Source of the DNA: Paractinoplanes aksuensis
Lineage (GTDB): Bacteria > Actinomycetota > Actinomycetes > Mycobacteriales > Micromonosporaceae
Length of the DNA: 64,000 nucleotides
Reading direction: 5' to 3'
Assembly (NCBI RefSeq): GCF_024137025.1
Contig: NZ_JAMYJR010000048.1
Coordinates: 1 to 64,000 of the forward strand
This document shows, one piece after another, positions 43,191 to 51,520 of this stretch (within the stretch, counting starts at the first letter, position 1; the number at the start of each line of letters is the position of its first letter). A model generated the notes under the pieces. That model did no database searches. It had not been told where the DNA came from and was given only the letters and a program-made list of their open reading frames with translations. A program made the translations under genes and the position numbers.

Positions 43191-43289
43191 CGATCTGCGA
43201 AACCTGCTGCGGCCCTGTCTTCCCCGCGCCTGCTCGCCGCACCGGGCTTGCCGTCGCGCTGCACGACGCCGCCGCTCAGCACTGTCACG

Positions 43290-43414
43290 CTGGGACGGGG
43301 CGTTGCTCAGCTCCCTCGCGCTGGGACGGGGCCGCTCGGCTCCCTCGCGCTGGGACGGGGCCGCTCGGCTCCCTCGCGCTGGGACGGGGCCGCTCGGCTC
43401 TCTTGCGCTGGGAC
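43290..43414. repeat. 29-base tandem array
   Basis: CTGGGACGGG recurs at 43290, 43321, 43350, 43379 and 43408, spaced 31, 29, 29 and 29 bases. Units include CGCTCGGCTCCCTCGCG. The final partial unit runs straight into the long inverted repeat. Confidence 0.85.
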
Positions 43415-43486
43415 GGGCGGGGCCGACGGTGACCATGCTGGGCTGAAAAGCAGCTATGCCCTGCATGGTCACCGTCGGCCCCGCCC
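43415..43486. repeat. perfect 24-base inverted repeat
   Basis: The arms at 43415-43438 and 43463-43486 are exact complements (left begins GGGCGGGGCCG, right ends CGGCCCCGCCC), with a 24-base loop (43439-43462). The hairpin would be very stable. It may be the terminator of the regulator gene or the relic of a mobile element. Confidence 0.85.
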
Positions 43487-43956
43487 TTGCGTGGGGTTCA
43501 CCTTGCGGTTTCGTGGTGGTCGGCGCTTCTCTGGGTGGTCGGCTGGGCTGGGGGAATCCGTGCGGGTTCGGGGTCTGGCTGCCGCGGTGGGGGCGAAGCC
43601 GAGACGGTCTGTCACTCAGGCCGAGCTTCGTGGTGGGGCGCGCGTTCGCACCGTGCCGGTTGCGGTCGGATCGGGTGTATCGGTCCGGCGCTATCAGGCC
43701 TCGAGAGGGAGGGGCCGCTGGTTGGCTGATCACTTCTGCGCCGGAGTTGGGTAGCGCTCTTCGGCACGCCCGCGTGGGTCGCGTGCGCTCCCCAGGGCGC
43801 CGGCGACCTTCACTCGCGCCTGGCGGCGCCAACCTCTGCCTCGCCAGACGGCAGAACCTTCACCTCCCCCGGCGGTTTTGCGGACCTCATCCCGCCCAGC
43901 GGATGAACCCTCGCTACGTCGGCGGCTCCGCCCTCGCCTTGCCGGCCAGCCCTCAC

Positions 43957-44052
43957 CCCGCCCAGCAGCCCAGCCCTGATCCCGCCCAGCAGCCCAGCCC
44001 TGATCCCGCCCAGCAGCCCAGCCTCGATCCCGCCCAGCAGCCCAGCCTCGAT
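43957..44052. repeat. 24-base tandem array, four units
   Basis: Four consecutive 24-base units start at 43957, 43981, 44005 and 44029. The unit begins CCCGCCCAGCAGCCCAGCC; the first two end CTGAT and the last two TCGAT. Confidence 0.9.
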
Positions 44053-44600
44053 CCCGTCGACTGCCCCACGCCCTCGTTCCGTCGACTGCCTCGCCCTCGC
44101 CTTGCAGGCGGTCCGCCAGGAGACCCGACCTCCGCCCCGCCCAGCGACCCAACCCTCGCTCCACCAGTCGCCCGAAACCTCGCCTCGCTAGCCGGCTCAG
44201 CCCTCACTCCGCCAAGCGCCCCTCCGCCCAGCGGCCTGCCTCACCTCCGCAAGACGGCCCGCCCAGCGATTCAGCCTCACCCCACGACATGGCCCGTCCA
44301 ACAGCCCGCCTCGCCCGGCCCAGCGGCTGCCATCACTGCCCGACACGGCCCGCCCAGCGGCCCACTCTCGCTCGGCCGGGCGGCCCCGCCCTGCCCCGTC
44401 AGGAAACCCAAACCTTCGCCCCACCCGACGGCCCAGCTCCCACCCGCCCAGCGGCCCAACCCTGACACCGCCAGGCTGCCCCGCCGCCGCCCCGCCGGGC
44501 TGCCGCACCTAGTGGCCCAACCCTCGCCGGCAGACAGTGCCGCCCATACCTCGACAACGGCCCGGTCCTCTGTGGGGGCCCAGCCCTCGGCTTGTTTGGC

Positions 44601-44658
44601 GCTACGAGCCCTGCCGCTACGAGCCCTGCCGCTACGAGCCCTGCCGCTACGAGCCCTG
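44601..44658. repeat. 15-base tandem array
   Basis: GCTACGAGCCCTGCC is repeated at 44601, 44616, 44631 and, cut short, 44646. It ends 24 bases before the -10 box of the methyltransferase gene. Confidence 0.9.
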
Positions 44659-44681
44659 GTTTGGGTGCGAGTGGGGGCAGT

Positions 44682-44687
44682 TAGGCT
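44682..44687 (+). promoter_or_regulatory. leaderless -10 box of the methyltransferase gene
   Basis: TAGGCT six bases before the ATG at 44694. Confidence 0.55.
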
Positions 44688-44693
44688 CGCGGG

Positions 44694-45473
44694 ATGACGG
44701 GACTTGATCGTTGGGCGGCTGCGGAGGCGGGCGGGGACGGCGTTCGGGAATCCAGTCAGGCTTGGGTGGAGCTTGCTGCTGACTACGAGCGGGGGCGGGC
44801 GCGGGAGGACTCTTTGGACCGGCTGGTTGAGTGGCCGGCGGAGCGGGACATGCTCGGAGATGTCAGTGGGCGTTCGATTCTTGACCTGGGCTGTGGCACC
44901 GGTGGCAAGTTGGCTGAGCTCGCTCGTGATGGCGCGGTCGCGTCCGCTGGTGTGGACATCGCGGGGAACTTCATCAGTTCTCCGCCGGTCGGTGTCGAGC
45001 TGATTCGGGGGGACCTGCTCGATCCGGGGGCGTTGCCGGAGTTGAGTGGGCGCACGTTCGACCGGATCTTGTTCTTGCAGTCGTTCGGCTATGCCGTGGA
45101 TCCGGTGCGTACCCTGCGATCCGCGCAAGCGATGTTGAAGCCGGACGGGTTCATTCTGCTTACGAGGACTCAGCCCATCCGCTACGCCGTGGAGCGGGCC
45201 GAGCAGCACGGGACCACGCTGGGCGAAGAGTACTTTCATCGAGCTGACTACACCTATCGCGCCGGCTGGAACGAGAACATCAAGCTGACTAAGCGCACCT
45301 ACACGATGTCCGACCTGCTCAACGTGTTCAGCGCGGCCGGGCTGTGGATCGAGAGCGCCAGCGAGCCTCAGCTCACGCCCGAAGCCGCGCGGCGCTACCC
45401 GCACAAGCAGGCGTGGATGAACAAGCACCTGGGAATTCTGATCTTCAAGCTGCGTCCCCTCGCCCCGTTCTGA
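44694..45473 (+). CDS. class I SAM-dependent methyltransferase
   Basis: The 259-residue product has the SAM-binding motif ILDLGCGTGGKLAEL (about residues 62-76), the acidic VDIAGNF turn, the motif II region RTFDRILFLQSFGY and a post-motif LKPDGFILL. It then continues with a C-terminal region like small-molecule methyltransferases (YTMSDLLNVFSAAGLWI). Substrate unknown. It stands alone between repeat DNA and the glycan locus. The start is fixed by TAGGCT six bases upstream. Confidence 0.87.
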   Translation: MTGLDRWAAAEAGGDGVRESSQAWVELAADYERGRAREDSLDRLVEWPAERDMLGDVSGRSILDLGCGTGGKLAELARDGAVASAGVDIAGNFISSPPVGVELIRGDLLDPGALPELSGRTFDRILFLQSFGYAVDPVRTLRSAQAMLKPDGFILLTRTQPIRYAVERAEQHGTTLGEEYFHRADYTYRAGWNENIKLTKRTYTMSDLLNVFSAAGLWIESASEPQLTPEAARRYPHKQAWMNKHLGILIFKLRPLAPF

Positions 45474-45742
45474 GGCAACCCACAGCTCGCCCTCGGCCGG
45501 CCCGGACCAAGCAATGCGCGATCGAAGGGATTGATCGTCCGGTCGAAGTCCATCCACTGCGGGCGCACTCCAGCAGACCAAACAGGATGCAGGCGCCCAG
45601 GCGCTCAAATGCTCAAGCGCCGCCATCACGCCGCCGTTCCCTCCTCCGTCGGCAACCGCTGCACCCTCTGTCGGCAACCGCCGATCGCTGCCGGCTGACG
45701 CGTGTTCGGCCGAACCGGTAGCGAGGCCTGTTCGAGAGCGGG

Positions 45743-47095
45743 TCAGCCGGTGGCTGACCAGTCTTGTACGTCTATCTGGCTGCCGCCGTAGCGGGGGGTG
45801 AAGATGCTCAGGACGCTTTGGGTGCGTAGGCGTTGGTGGTCGATCAGGGGGTCTGAGTAGTAGATGGCGGGGGACGTGTAGCGGATTGTCCAGTCGGTCC
45901 AGTTGGAGGCGCGGGAGGCGGTTTCTATGTGGAGTTTCCTTGTCGCTGAGTCGCCGCTGGCCACGTAGAGGTTGTCGGCTGCGTCCACGGCTATGTCGCC
46001 GCGGGAGGAGCGCTCCAGGAAAGGCGTATAGGTCTGGTGCCAGGCCTTGGTGGCCTTGTCGCGCCGGTAGTGGACCAGGACGGCGGTTTCGCGAGCCGCG
46101 GTGAAGTTCGTGTTGCTGGGGGCGTTGGCCGGTAGGTGGGAGGCCAGGACGTGCACGTTGCCGGCCGCGTCGACCACCTGGGACTCCTGGTTCATCAGGC
46201 CGCGGTTCCGGGCGATGGTCCACACCTTCAGGCCGGCCGAGTTCGAGGGCAGCGGGGTGCTGCCGGTGGTGGCGACCACCGTGCCGGCGTTGTTGCGCCA
46301 GGTGCGGCCCTTGTCGCGGCTGTAGGCGTAGTAGAGGTCGTGGTTGGTGCTGGCGTCCGAGGTTTCCCGCACGGTCCAGGTGGCGTGCAAGAGCGAGTTG
46401 CTGTCGTATTCGATGCCGAACAAATAGGCGTTGTTGTTGTACGTGGTGCCGTCGATGAATTCGCCTATGTAGGTCCAGGTGGCGGCTCGATATTCGTAGA
46501 GCACTTCGTCGCCGGTGCCGCTTACGCCCGTACGGATGGCCAGTTGCAGTGTGCCGTCGGGGTGGGCGAAGAACTGCGGGTACGTGACCACGGCCATGCT
46601 CGTGTTCGTCAGGCTGCTCTGCACGGCGCCGAAACCGGCGGCTGTCCACGTCGGTGAGGTGGCGAGTCCGGCTGCTGATTTGCGGTAGCGGAACTGCGAC
46701 GAATGAGTGTCGAAGGCCAGGTGAATGGTTCCGTCCGCGGGCGCGATGCCGATGCTGATCGTGTTGTGCGAGTCCGTGGAGGTCGTGCGGTAGTCGGTCA
46801 GGCGCACATTTGCCCAGGCGCCGGAGGGCAGTTGGCGGCGGGAGACGTTGACGTATCCGGCCTCGTCCCAGAAGGCCGAATACTGCCGGCCGTTGAACGT
46901 GGTGATGCCGTCCTGTTGGAAGGATTCGCCGTTCATGTAGCCGGTGTACGTCAGCGCGGTGCGGCCGCTGGTGGTCAGCACTGTGGTGGACATGGCTGTC
47001 ACCGTCGGCGCGGCGGCGGCCGCCGGGAGGGCCGGCAGGCCGACTGCCACCGTCGTCAGCAGCGCTGCCAGAACCCTCAAAATATTGACAGACAT
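45743..47095 (-). CDS. secreted BNR-repeat protein, PL24-like lyase candidate
   Basis: The 450-residue product has a Sec signal peptide (1-29, ending PAAAAA) and then a seven-bladed propeller of the BNR_4 type. DSHNTISIGIAPADGTIHLAF with THSSQFRYRKS resembles the His/Arg active-site blade of ulvan-lyase-like families. This would make it a depolymerase of a uronic-acid polysaccharide, but propellers of this type also occur without activity. It follows the FemAB-like gene on the same strand by ten bases, without a clear ribosome binding site. The start codons are unusually AT rich (ATGTCTGTCAATATT). Confidence 0.7.
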   Translation of the reverse strand: MSVNILRVLAALLTTVAVGLPALPAAAAAPTVTAMSTTVLTTSGRTALTYTGYMNGESFQQDGITTFNGRQYSAFWDEAGYVNVSRRQLPSGAWANVRLTDYRTTSTDSHNTISIGIAPADGTIHLAFDTHSSQFRYRKSAAGLATSPTWTAAGFGAVQSSLTNTSMAVVTYPQFFAHPDGTLQLAIRTGVSGTGDEVLYEYRAATWTYIGEFIDGTTYNNNAYLFGIEYDSNSLLHATWTVRETSDASTNHDLYYAYSRDKGRTWRNNAGTVVATTGSTPLPSNSAGLKVWTIARNRGLMNQESQVVDAAGNVHVLASHLPANAPSNTNFTAARETAVLVHYRRDKATKAWHQTYTPFLERSSRGDIAVDAADNLYVASGDSATRKLHIETASRASNWTDWTIRYTSPAIYYSDPLIDHQRLRTQSVLSIFTPRYGGSQIDVQDWSATG

Positions 47096-47104
47096 AAATG
47101 GATG

Positions 47105-48115
47105 CTACGCCTTGACGCCGGACAGGCGGGCCGCTGCTTTCTGCTTGAGGGTGAAGCCCTGCTTGGCCGCGTCGCGCAGGGTGGCCACCAGCGGGGATCG
47201 GGAGCGCCGGGCCCACGGCACGGGGACCTCGGTGGTTCCGTATTTGGACTTGTACGCGTTGCCGCCGACGAAGTCGAACTCGGTGACGCCGCGGGCCCGG
47301 GCCCAGCGCATCGCGTGCCAGATGAGGGCCTCGTTGGGGCGCAGGTGCTGGTGGTCGCGATAGCTGGCGCCGCCCCAGAAGTACATTGTGCGGTGATACC
47401 ACGGCAGGACGGCGGTGGCTATGCAGCGGCCCTCAGAGTCCCGGGCCCGCAGCAGCAGCAACTGACCCGCCGGTTCGATGTGGCGGACGAGCGTGCGGAC
47501 CCGCTCGATCGAATAGGTGGGGACCAGGTTCTGTTTGGCGAAAACGTCGCGTAACTGATCGTAGAAATCGTCGGCGAATGTCGGATCGGCGACAACCTCC
47601 TCGATGGTCACTCCGCTCTTCGTGGCTTTACGGATATTGCGACGACAGGCGCTCGCCATCGCGCCGAACAGCTGGTCCTCGGGCGGGGTCAGGTCGATCA
47701 CCGCGGTGGGCGCGTCGGACCAGCGCAGGCCCAGGCCGCCCAGGTCGGCGGGAGTGAGGGCGCGGTCCCGGATCTCGAGGTGGGCGCAGCCCAGTTCCTT
47801 GAAGGCGAACGGCATCAGCGCCTCCAGCGCGGCCCGGCGCGACACCCCGGGCTCGAGCAGGAAACCGACGTACGACGTGGTCCAGCCGGCCATGGGACTG
47901 CCGAGTATCCGCAGGCCGAAGCGCCTGGTGACCAGGCCCGTGAAGTGGCCGACGGTGCGGTCGCCGTCGGCCACCCGGGCCAGGACGGGCTCGGCGTGCT
48001 GGGCCTCGGCCACGAAGCGCAGCCAGGGCTCGGTGTGGAAGATCAGGCGGTCGTCGAAGGTGGCGCGCTCGGCCCAGAGGTCGGCCGTCGGCTCCACCCG
48101 GTGCAGTCGCAGCAT
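47105..48115 (-). CDS. FemAB/GNAT-fold acyl transferase
   Basis: The 336-residue product fits the Acetyltransf_6 (FemAB-like) group. Two GNAT folds are seen: DRLIFHTEPWLRFV with SYVGFLLEP, and MASACRRNIRKATKSGV, PTYSIERVRTLV, GNAYKSKYGTTEVP. Such enzymes add amino acids or acyl groups to cell-wall or exopolysaccharide precursors. GAGGGGA five bases upstream supports ATG 48115. It is divergent from the deacetylase gene that starts the glycan cluster. Confidence 0.78.
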   Translation of the reverse strand: MLRLHRVEPTADLWAERATFDDRLIFHTEPWLRFVAEAQHAEPVLARVADGDRTVGHFTGLVTRRFGLRILGSPMAGWTTSYVGFLLEPGVSRRAALEALMPFAFKELGCAHLEIRDRALTPADLGGLGLRWSDAPTAVIDLTPPEDQLFGAMASACRRNIRKATKSGVTIEEVVADPTFADDFYDQLRDVFAKQNLVPTYSIERVRTLVRHIEPAGQLLLLRARDSEGRCIATAVLPWYHRTMYFWGGASYRDHQHLRPNEALIWHAMRWARARGVTEFDFVGGNAYKSKYGTTEVPVPWARRSRSPLVATLRDAAKQGFTLKQKAAARLSGVKA

Positions 48116-48197
48116 GCGCCATCCCCTCACGAACCGGGCACCGGAAAGGCGATGATGCGCCGCCCGGAACGCATTCCGCAAGGGCCCGGAATTCGAT

Positions 48198-48236
48198 GTG
48201 AAGATGTTTCACGTACCCGATGACAATTGCTACTGA
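48198..48236. promoter_or_regulatory. candidate promoter and operator of the glycan cluster
   Basis: GTGAA-gatgt-TTCAC (48198-48212) is a palindrome with the same half sites as the MarR operator at 60575. It overlaps a candidate -35 TTCACG (48208-48213), which is 17 bases from TACTGA (48231-48236). The -10 is imperfect. Confidence 0.45.
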
Positions 48237-48294
48237 TGTCACCCGCCCCCGCTTTGTCAGTGTCGATAGGCCGACCGCGACCCGGAGGGTGCCC

Positions 48295-49065
48295 ATGCCG
48301 TCCCCGACTCTGATCAGGAAGCGCCTGAACGAGCTGGAGCTGCGCAGCCGGCTCCGCGCCCGCCCTCGCGTCCAGGGCCGGATCCTGGCCCCGGCCGGCG
48401 CTTTCCGCCGTTTGCCGAGCGCGCCGGGGTTGTTCTTCCCCTTCTATCACGACGTGCTTCCCGAGTACGCCGCCGACCTGCGCCGCCACCTGCTGACCTT
48501 CCGCCGGCACGGGCAGCTGGTGTCCTGGGCCGACGCGCTCGACATCCTGGCCGGGCGGCAATCGTTGCCCGGTCCGGTGTTCTGCCTGTCCTTCGACGAC
48601 GGGCACGCGAGCTGGCGCGACGTGGTCGGGCCGGTGCTGCGCGAGCTGGGCGTGCCCGCGATGTTCTTCGTGACCACCGACCTGATCGGGCGACCCGGCA
48701 ACCTCACCTGGGACGACTGCCGGGCGATGGCCGCGGCCGGCTTCGACTTCGGCTCGCACACGGTGACCCATCAGCGGCTGGCCGACCAGGACGACGACGA
48801 GGCGATGCGCGAACTGGTCGACTCCAGGAACCGGCTCGAGGCCGAGCTCGGCCTCGACGTGCGGGACTTCGCGGCCCCGTACGGGCATCCGGCCGTCGAC
48901 TACGGCGAGCGCGACGTCGCGATCGCCCGGGCCGCCGGCTACCGCAGCTTCGCCAGCACCCTGCGCCCGGCGATGCAGCCCGGCGACCACCCGATGGCCA
49001 TCAACCGGCAGGGCCTGCACCCGGCGTGGCCGTTGTGGGCGGTAAGGACGCGCGTTCATGACTGA
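48295..49065 (+). CDS. polysaccharide deacetylase (NodB/CE4 domain)
   Basis: Predicted to remove N- or O-acetyl groups from a glycan, using a metal. The 256-residue product carries the CE4 motifs CLSFDDGHASW (catalytic Asp and metal Asp), FGSHTVTHQRL (metal His pair) and FAAPYGHP. No signal peptide, so it may act on a cytoplasmic precursor or be exported otherwise. The ATG at 48295 has GGAGGG six bases upstream; an in-frame ATG at 48220 lies within the promoter region. The aminotransferase gene overlaps its end by eight bases. Confidence 0.87.
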   Translation: MPSPTLIRKRLNELELRSRLRARPRVQGRILAPAGAFRRLPSAPGLFFPFYHDVLPEYAADLRRHLLTFRRHGQLVSWADALDILAGRQSLPGPVFCLSFDDGHASWRDVVGPVLRELGVPAMFFVTTDLIGRPGNLTWDDCRAMAAAGFDFGSHTVTHQRLADQDDDEAMRELVDSRNRLEAELGLDVRDFAAPYGHPAVDYGERDVAIARAAGYRSFASTLRPAMQPGDHPMAINRQGLHPAWPLWAVRTRVHD

Positions 49066-50197
49066 GACCCGCATCTGGCTGTCGCCACCGGACGTCGGCG
49101 AGCTCGAGCGCAAGCTGCTGCTCGAGGCGTTCGACTCGAACTGGGTGGCGCCCGTCGGCCCCGACCTCGACGCGTTCGAGCAGCAGGTGGCCGAGATCGT
49201 CGGCGTCCGCCACGCGGTCGCCCTCAGCAGCGGCACGGCCGCCCTGCACCTGGCCCTGGTCGCGGCCGGGGTGCGGCAGGGCGACACCGTGCTCGTGCCG
49301 TCGTTCACCTTTGCTGCCACTGCCAACGCCGTGATGTATCTGGGCGCGCGGCCGGTCTTCCTCGACAGCACCACCGAGAGCTGGAACGTCGACCCGGCTC
49401 TGGTCACCGAGGAGCTCAGGCGGCGCTGCGCCAAGGGCCGGCCGCCGCGCGCGGTCATCGCGGTCGACATGTACGGGCAGTGCGCCGACTACGAGCCGCT
49501 GGTCGACGCGTGCGACCGCTACGGGGTCGCGCTCATCGAGGACGCGGCCGAGGCGCTCGGAGCCACGTATCGCGGACAGCCGGCCGGGTCGTTCGGGCTG
49601 GCCGGCGTCCTGTCGTTCAACGGCAACAAGATCATCACCACCGGGGGCGGCGGCATGCTCGTCACCGGCGACGACAGCGTGGCCCGCAAGGCCCGGCACC
49701 TGGCGACGCAGGCCCGCGAGCCGTTCCCGCACTACGAGCACCGCGCGGTCGGCTACAACTACCGCCTCAGCAACCTGCTGGCCGCGGTCGGCCGGGGTCA
49801 GCTGCAGCGGCTCGACTCGATGATCGCCGCGCGCCGCGAGACCGGCCGTTACTACCGGGCGGCGCTGGGCGACCTGCCCGGCGTGACCTTCATGCCGATC
49901 GCCGGCTACGGCACGGCCAACGGGTGGCTGACCTGTCTGCTGATCGACGCCGAGCGGTTCGGCGCGAGCCGCGACCAGGTGCTCGCACGGCTGGCCGCCG
50001 ACGAGATCGAGGCCCGGCCGACCTGGAAGCCGATGCATCTGCAGCCGGTCTTCCGCGACTGCGTGATGCGCGGGGGCGACGTGTGCGCCGGCCTTTTCGA
50101 GCGCGGGCTGTGCCTGCCCAGCGGATCCGCGCTGACCGAGCACGACCGGGAACGCGTCGTGGCCGCCGTGCGCGCGGTCGCCGGGACGAAGGGGTAG
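49058..50197 (+). CDS. DegT/DnrJ/EryC1/StrS aminotransferase
   Basis: PLP enzyme that aminates keto-sugars on nucleotide carriers, giving an amino sugar for the glycan. The 379 residues contain SSGTAALHLAL, PSFTFAATANAV, EDAAEALGATYRG and the PLP lysine K191 in SFNGNKIITTGGGG, and end with LPSGSALTEHDRERVV. Type is closest to PglE/WbpE-like sugar aminotransferases. No dehydratase partner is in the window. Confidence 0.9.
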   Translation: MTETRIWLSPPDVGELERKLLLEAFDSNWVAPVGPDLDAFEQQVAEIVGVRHAVALSSGTAALHLALVAAGVRQGDTVLVPSFTFAATANAVMYLGARPVFLDSTTESWNVDPALVTEELRRRCAKGRPPRAVIAVDMYGQCADYEPLVDACDRYGVALIEDAAEALGATYRGQPAGSFGLAGVLSFNGNKIITTGGGGMLVTGDDSVARKARHLATQAREPFPHYEHRAVGYNYRLSNLLAAVGRGQLQRLDSMIAARRETGRYYRAALGDLPGVTFMPIAGYGTANGWLTCLLIDAERFGASRDQVLARLAADEIEARPTWKPMHLQPVFRDCVMRGGDVCAGLFERGLCLPSGSALTEHDRERVVAAVRAVAGTKG

Positions 50198-50204
50198 CCA
50201 CGGC

Positions 50205-51518
50205 ATGCACATCGTCTACATCCACCAGTACTACTGCAACCCGGGCATGGCGGGCGGGATCCGGTCGTACGAGCAGGCCCGGCGCCTGGTCGAGCGGGGA
50301 CACACGGTCGACGTCATCACGACCGACATCACCGGCAGCCACGGCAAGCTCGGCTGGCGGCAGACAGTCGACGACGGCGTACGCGTGCACTGGTTCTCGA
50401 TCCCCTACAACAACTCGATGTCGTACGCGCGCCGGATCCGCGCGTTCGCCCAGTTCATGGTCGTGGCGACGACGAAGGCGGCCTCGCTGAAGGCCGACCT
50501 GGTCTTCGCCACGAGCACGCCGCTGACCGTGGCCGTCCCGGGCGTGCTCGCGGCCAAGGTGCGCCGGGTGCCGTTCGTGTTCGAGGTGCGCGATCTGTGG
50601 CCCGAGGTGCCGATCAAGATGGGCGCGCTGCGCAACCCGGTGCTGCGGGGCGCGGCCGGGGCACTGGCCAACTTCGCCTACCGCAACGCGAAAGAGGTCG
50701 TGGCCCTCTCCCCCGGCATGGCGGCCGGGGTGGTCGCCCGCCGGCCGTCGACGCGGACGACAGTAATCCCGAACGCGGCCGACATGGCGATGTTCGAGGT
50801 GGCGCCCGAGGCTGTGCAGGCGTTCCGGGACAAGCACGAGTGGCTGGGTGACCGGCCGTTGATCGTCTACACGGGAGCGCTCGGGGCGGTCAACGGCGTC
50901 GAATATCTCGTGCGGGCGGCTCGGCGGATGCGCGAGCTCGACCCCGACATCCGGGTGCTCATCGTGGGGCACGGCAAGGAGTGGGAGCCGACGAAACAGC
51001 TCGCGGCCGAACTCGGAGTGCTCGACGACACCGTACGCATGTGGGAGAAGGTGCCGAAGGCCGAGCTGCCGGTGATTCTGGGCGCGGCGACCATGTCGAC
51101 CAGTTTCGTGCGCCCGATCCGCGCGCTGTGGGACAACTCGGCCAACAAGTTCTTCGACGCTCTCGCCGCGAGCCGGCCCATCGCCATCAACTACGGCGGC
51201 TGGCAGGCCGACCTGCTCGACCGGACCGGCGCCGGGCTGGTGCTCGACCCGACCGACACCGACGCCGCGGCCGAGCTGTTCGTCAAGCACTGCCGGGACG
51301 AGTCCTGGCTGGCCCGGGCCCGCGTCGCCGCCCACACCCTCGCCGTCGAGCAGTTCTCCCGCGACCTCCTGTTCGACCGGTTCGCCGAGGTCCTCGACCG
51401 CGCAGCGGCCACGAACAAACGCGCCACCGCCACGAAAAGCGCGAACAACGGCGGCGCCAGAAGCGACCGGCCCGCCGCCGAGACCACCGCCACTGCCGGC
51501 GTCGAGAGCAGGAGTTGA
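50205..51518 (+). CDS. GT4 glycosyltransferase (WbuB-like)
   Basis: Transfers a sugar to the growing lipid-linked glycan. 437 residues: N-domain MHIVYIHQYY, GGIRSYEQARRLVERGH, DLVFATSTPLTVA and FEVRDLWPEV; C-domain VYTGALGAVNGVEYLV, MWEKVPKAELPVIL and DNSANKFFDALAASRP (donor loop). The last 30 residues are Thr and Ala rich and look like low-complexity extension. It is seven bases downstream of the aminotransferase. Confidence 0.9.
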   Translation: MHIVYIHQYYCNPGMAGGIRSYEQARRLVERGHTVDVITTDITGSHGKLGWRQTVDDGVRVHWFSIPYNNSMSYARRIRAFAQFMVVATTKAASLKADLVFATSTPLTVAVPGVLAAKVRRVPFVFEVRDLWPEVPIKMGALRNPVLRGAAGALANFAYRNAKEVVALSPGMAAGVVARRPSTRTTVIPNAADMAMFEVAPEAVQAFRDKHEWLGDRPLIVYTGALGAVNGVEYLVRAARRMRELDPDIRVLIVGHGKEWEPTKQLAAELGVLDDTVRMWEKVPKAELPVILGAATMSTSFVRPIRALWDNSANKFFDALAASRPIAINYGGWQADLLDRTGAGLVLDPTDTDAAAELFVKHCRDESWLARARVAAHTLAVEQFSRDLLFDRFAEVLDRAAATNKRATATKSANNGGARSDRPAAETTATAGVESRS

Positions 51519-51520
51519 GC

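Larger units (their letters stand above)
43167..44681. other. 1.5-kb gene-free region dense in repeats
   Basis: No protein family, no convincing ribosome binding site and no RNA gene were recognised. The region carries the operator-like palindrome at 43177, three separate tandem arrays and one long inverted repeat, each listed separately. Long open frames across it are low-complexity Ala, Pro, Arg and Ser runs generated by GC-rich repeats. Confidence 0.6.

Noticed and set aside
43456..44697. Proline- and alanine-rich frame of about 410 codons
   Set aside because: Generated by 24-base and 15-base arrays that happen to be multiples of three; nothing conserved and it overlaps a promoter.
44277..47402. 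Open frame of about 1040 codons on the minus strand
   Set aside because: It crosses repeat DNA and runs antisense or out of frame over the methyltransferase and BNR genes; composition is Arg, Pro and Ala rich with no domain.
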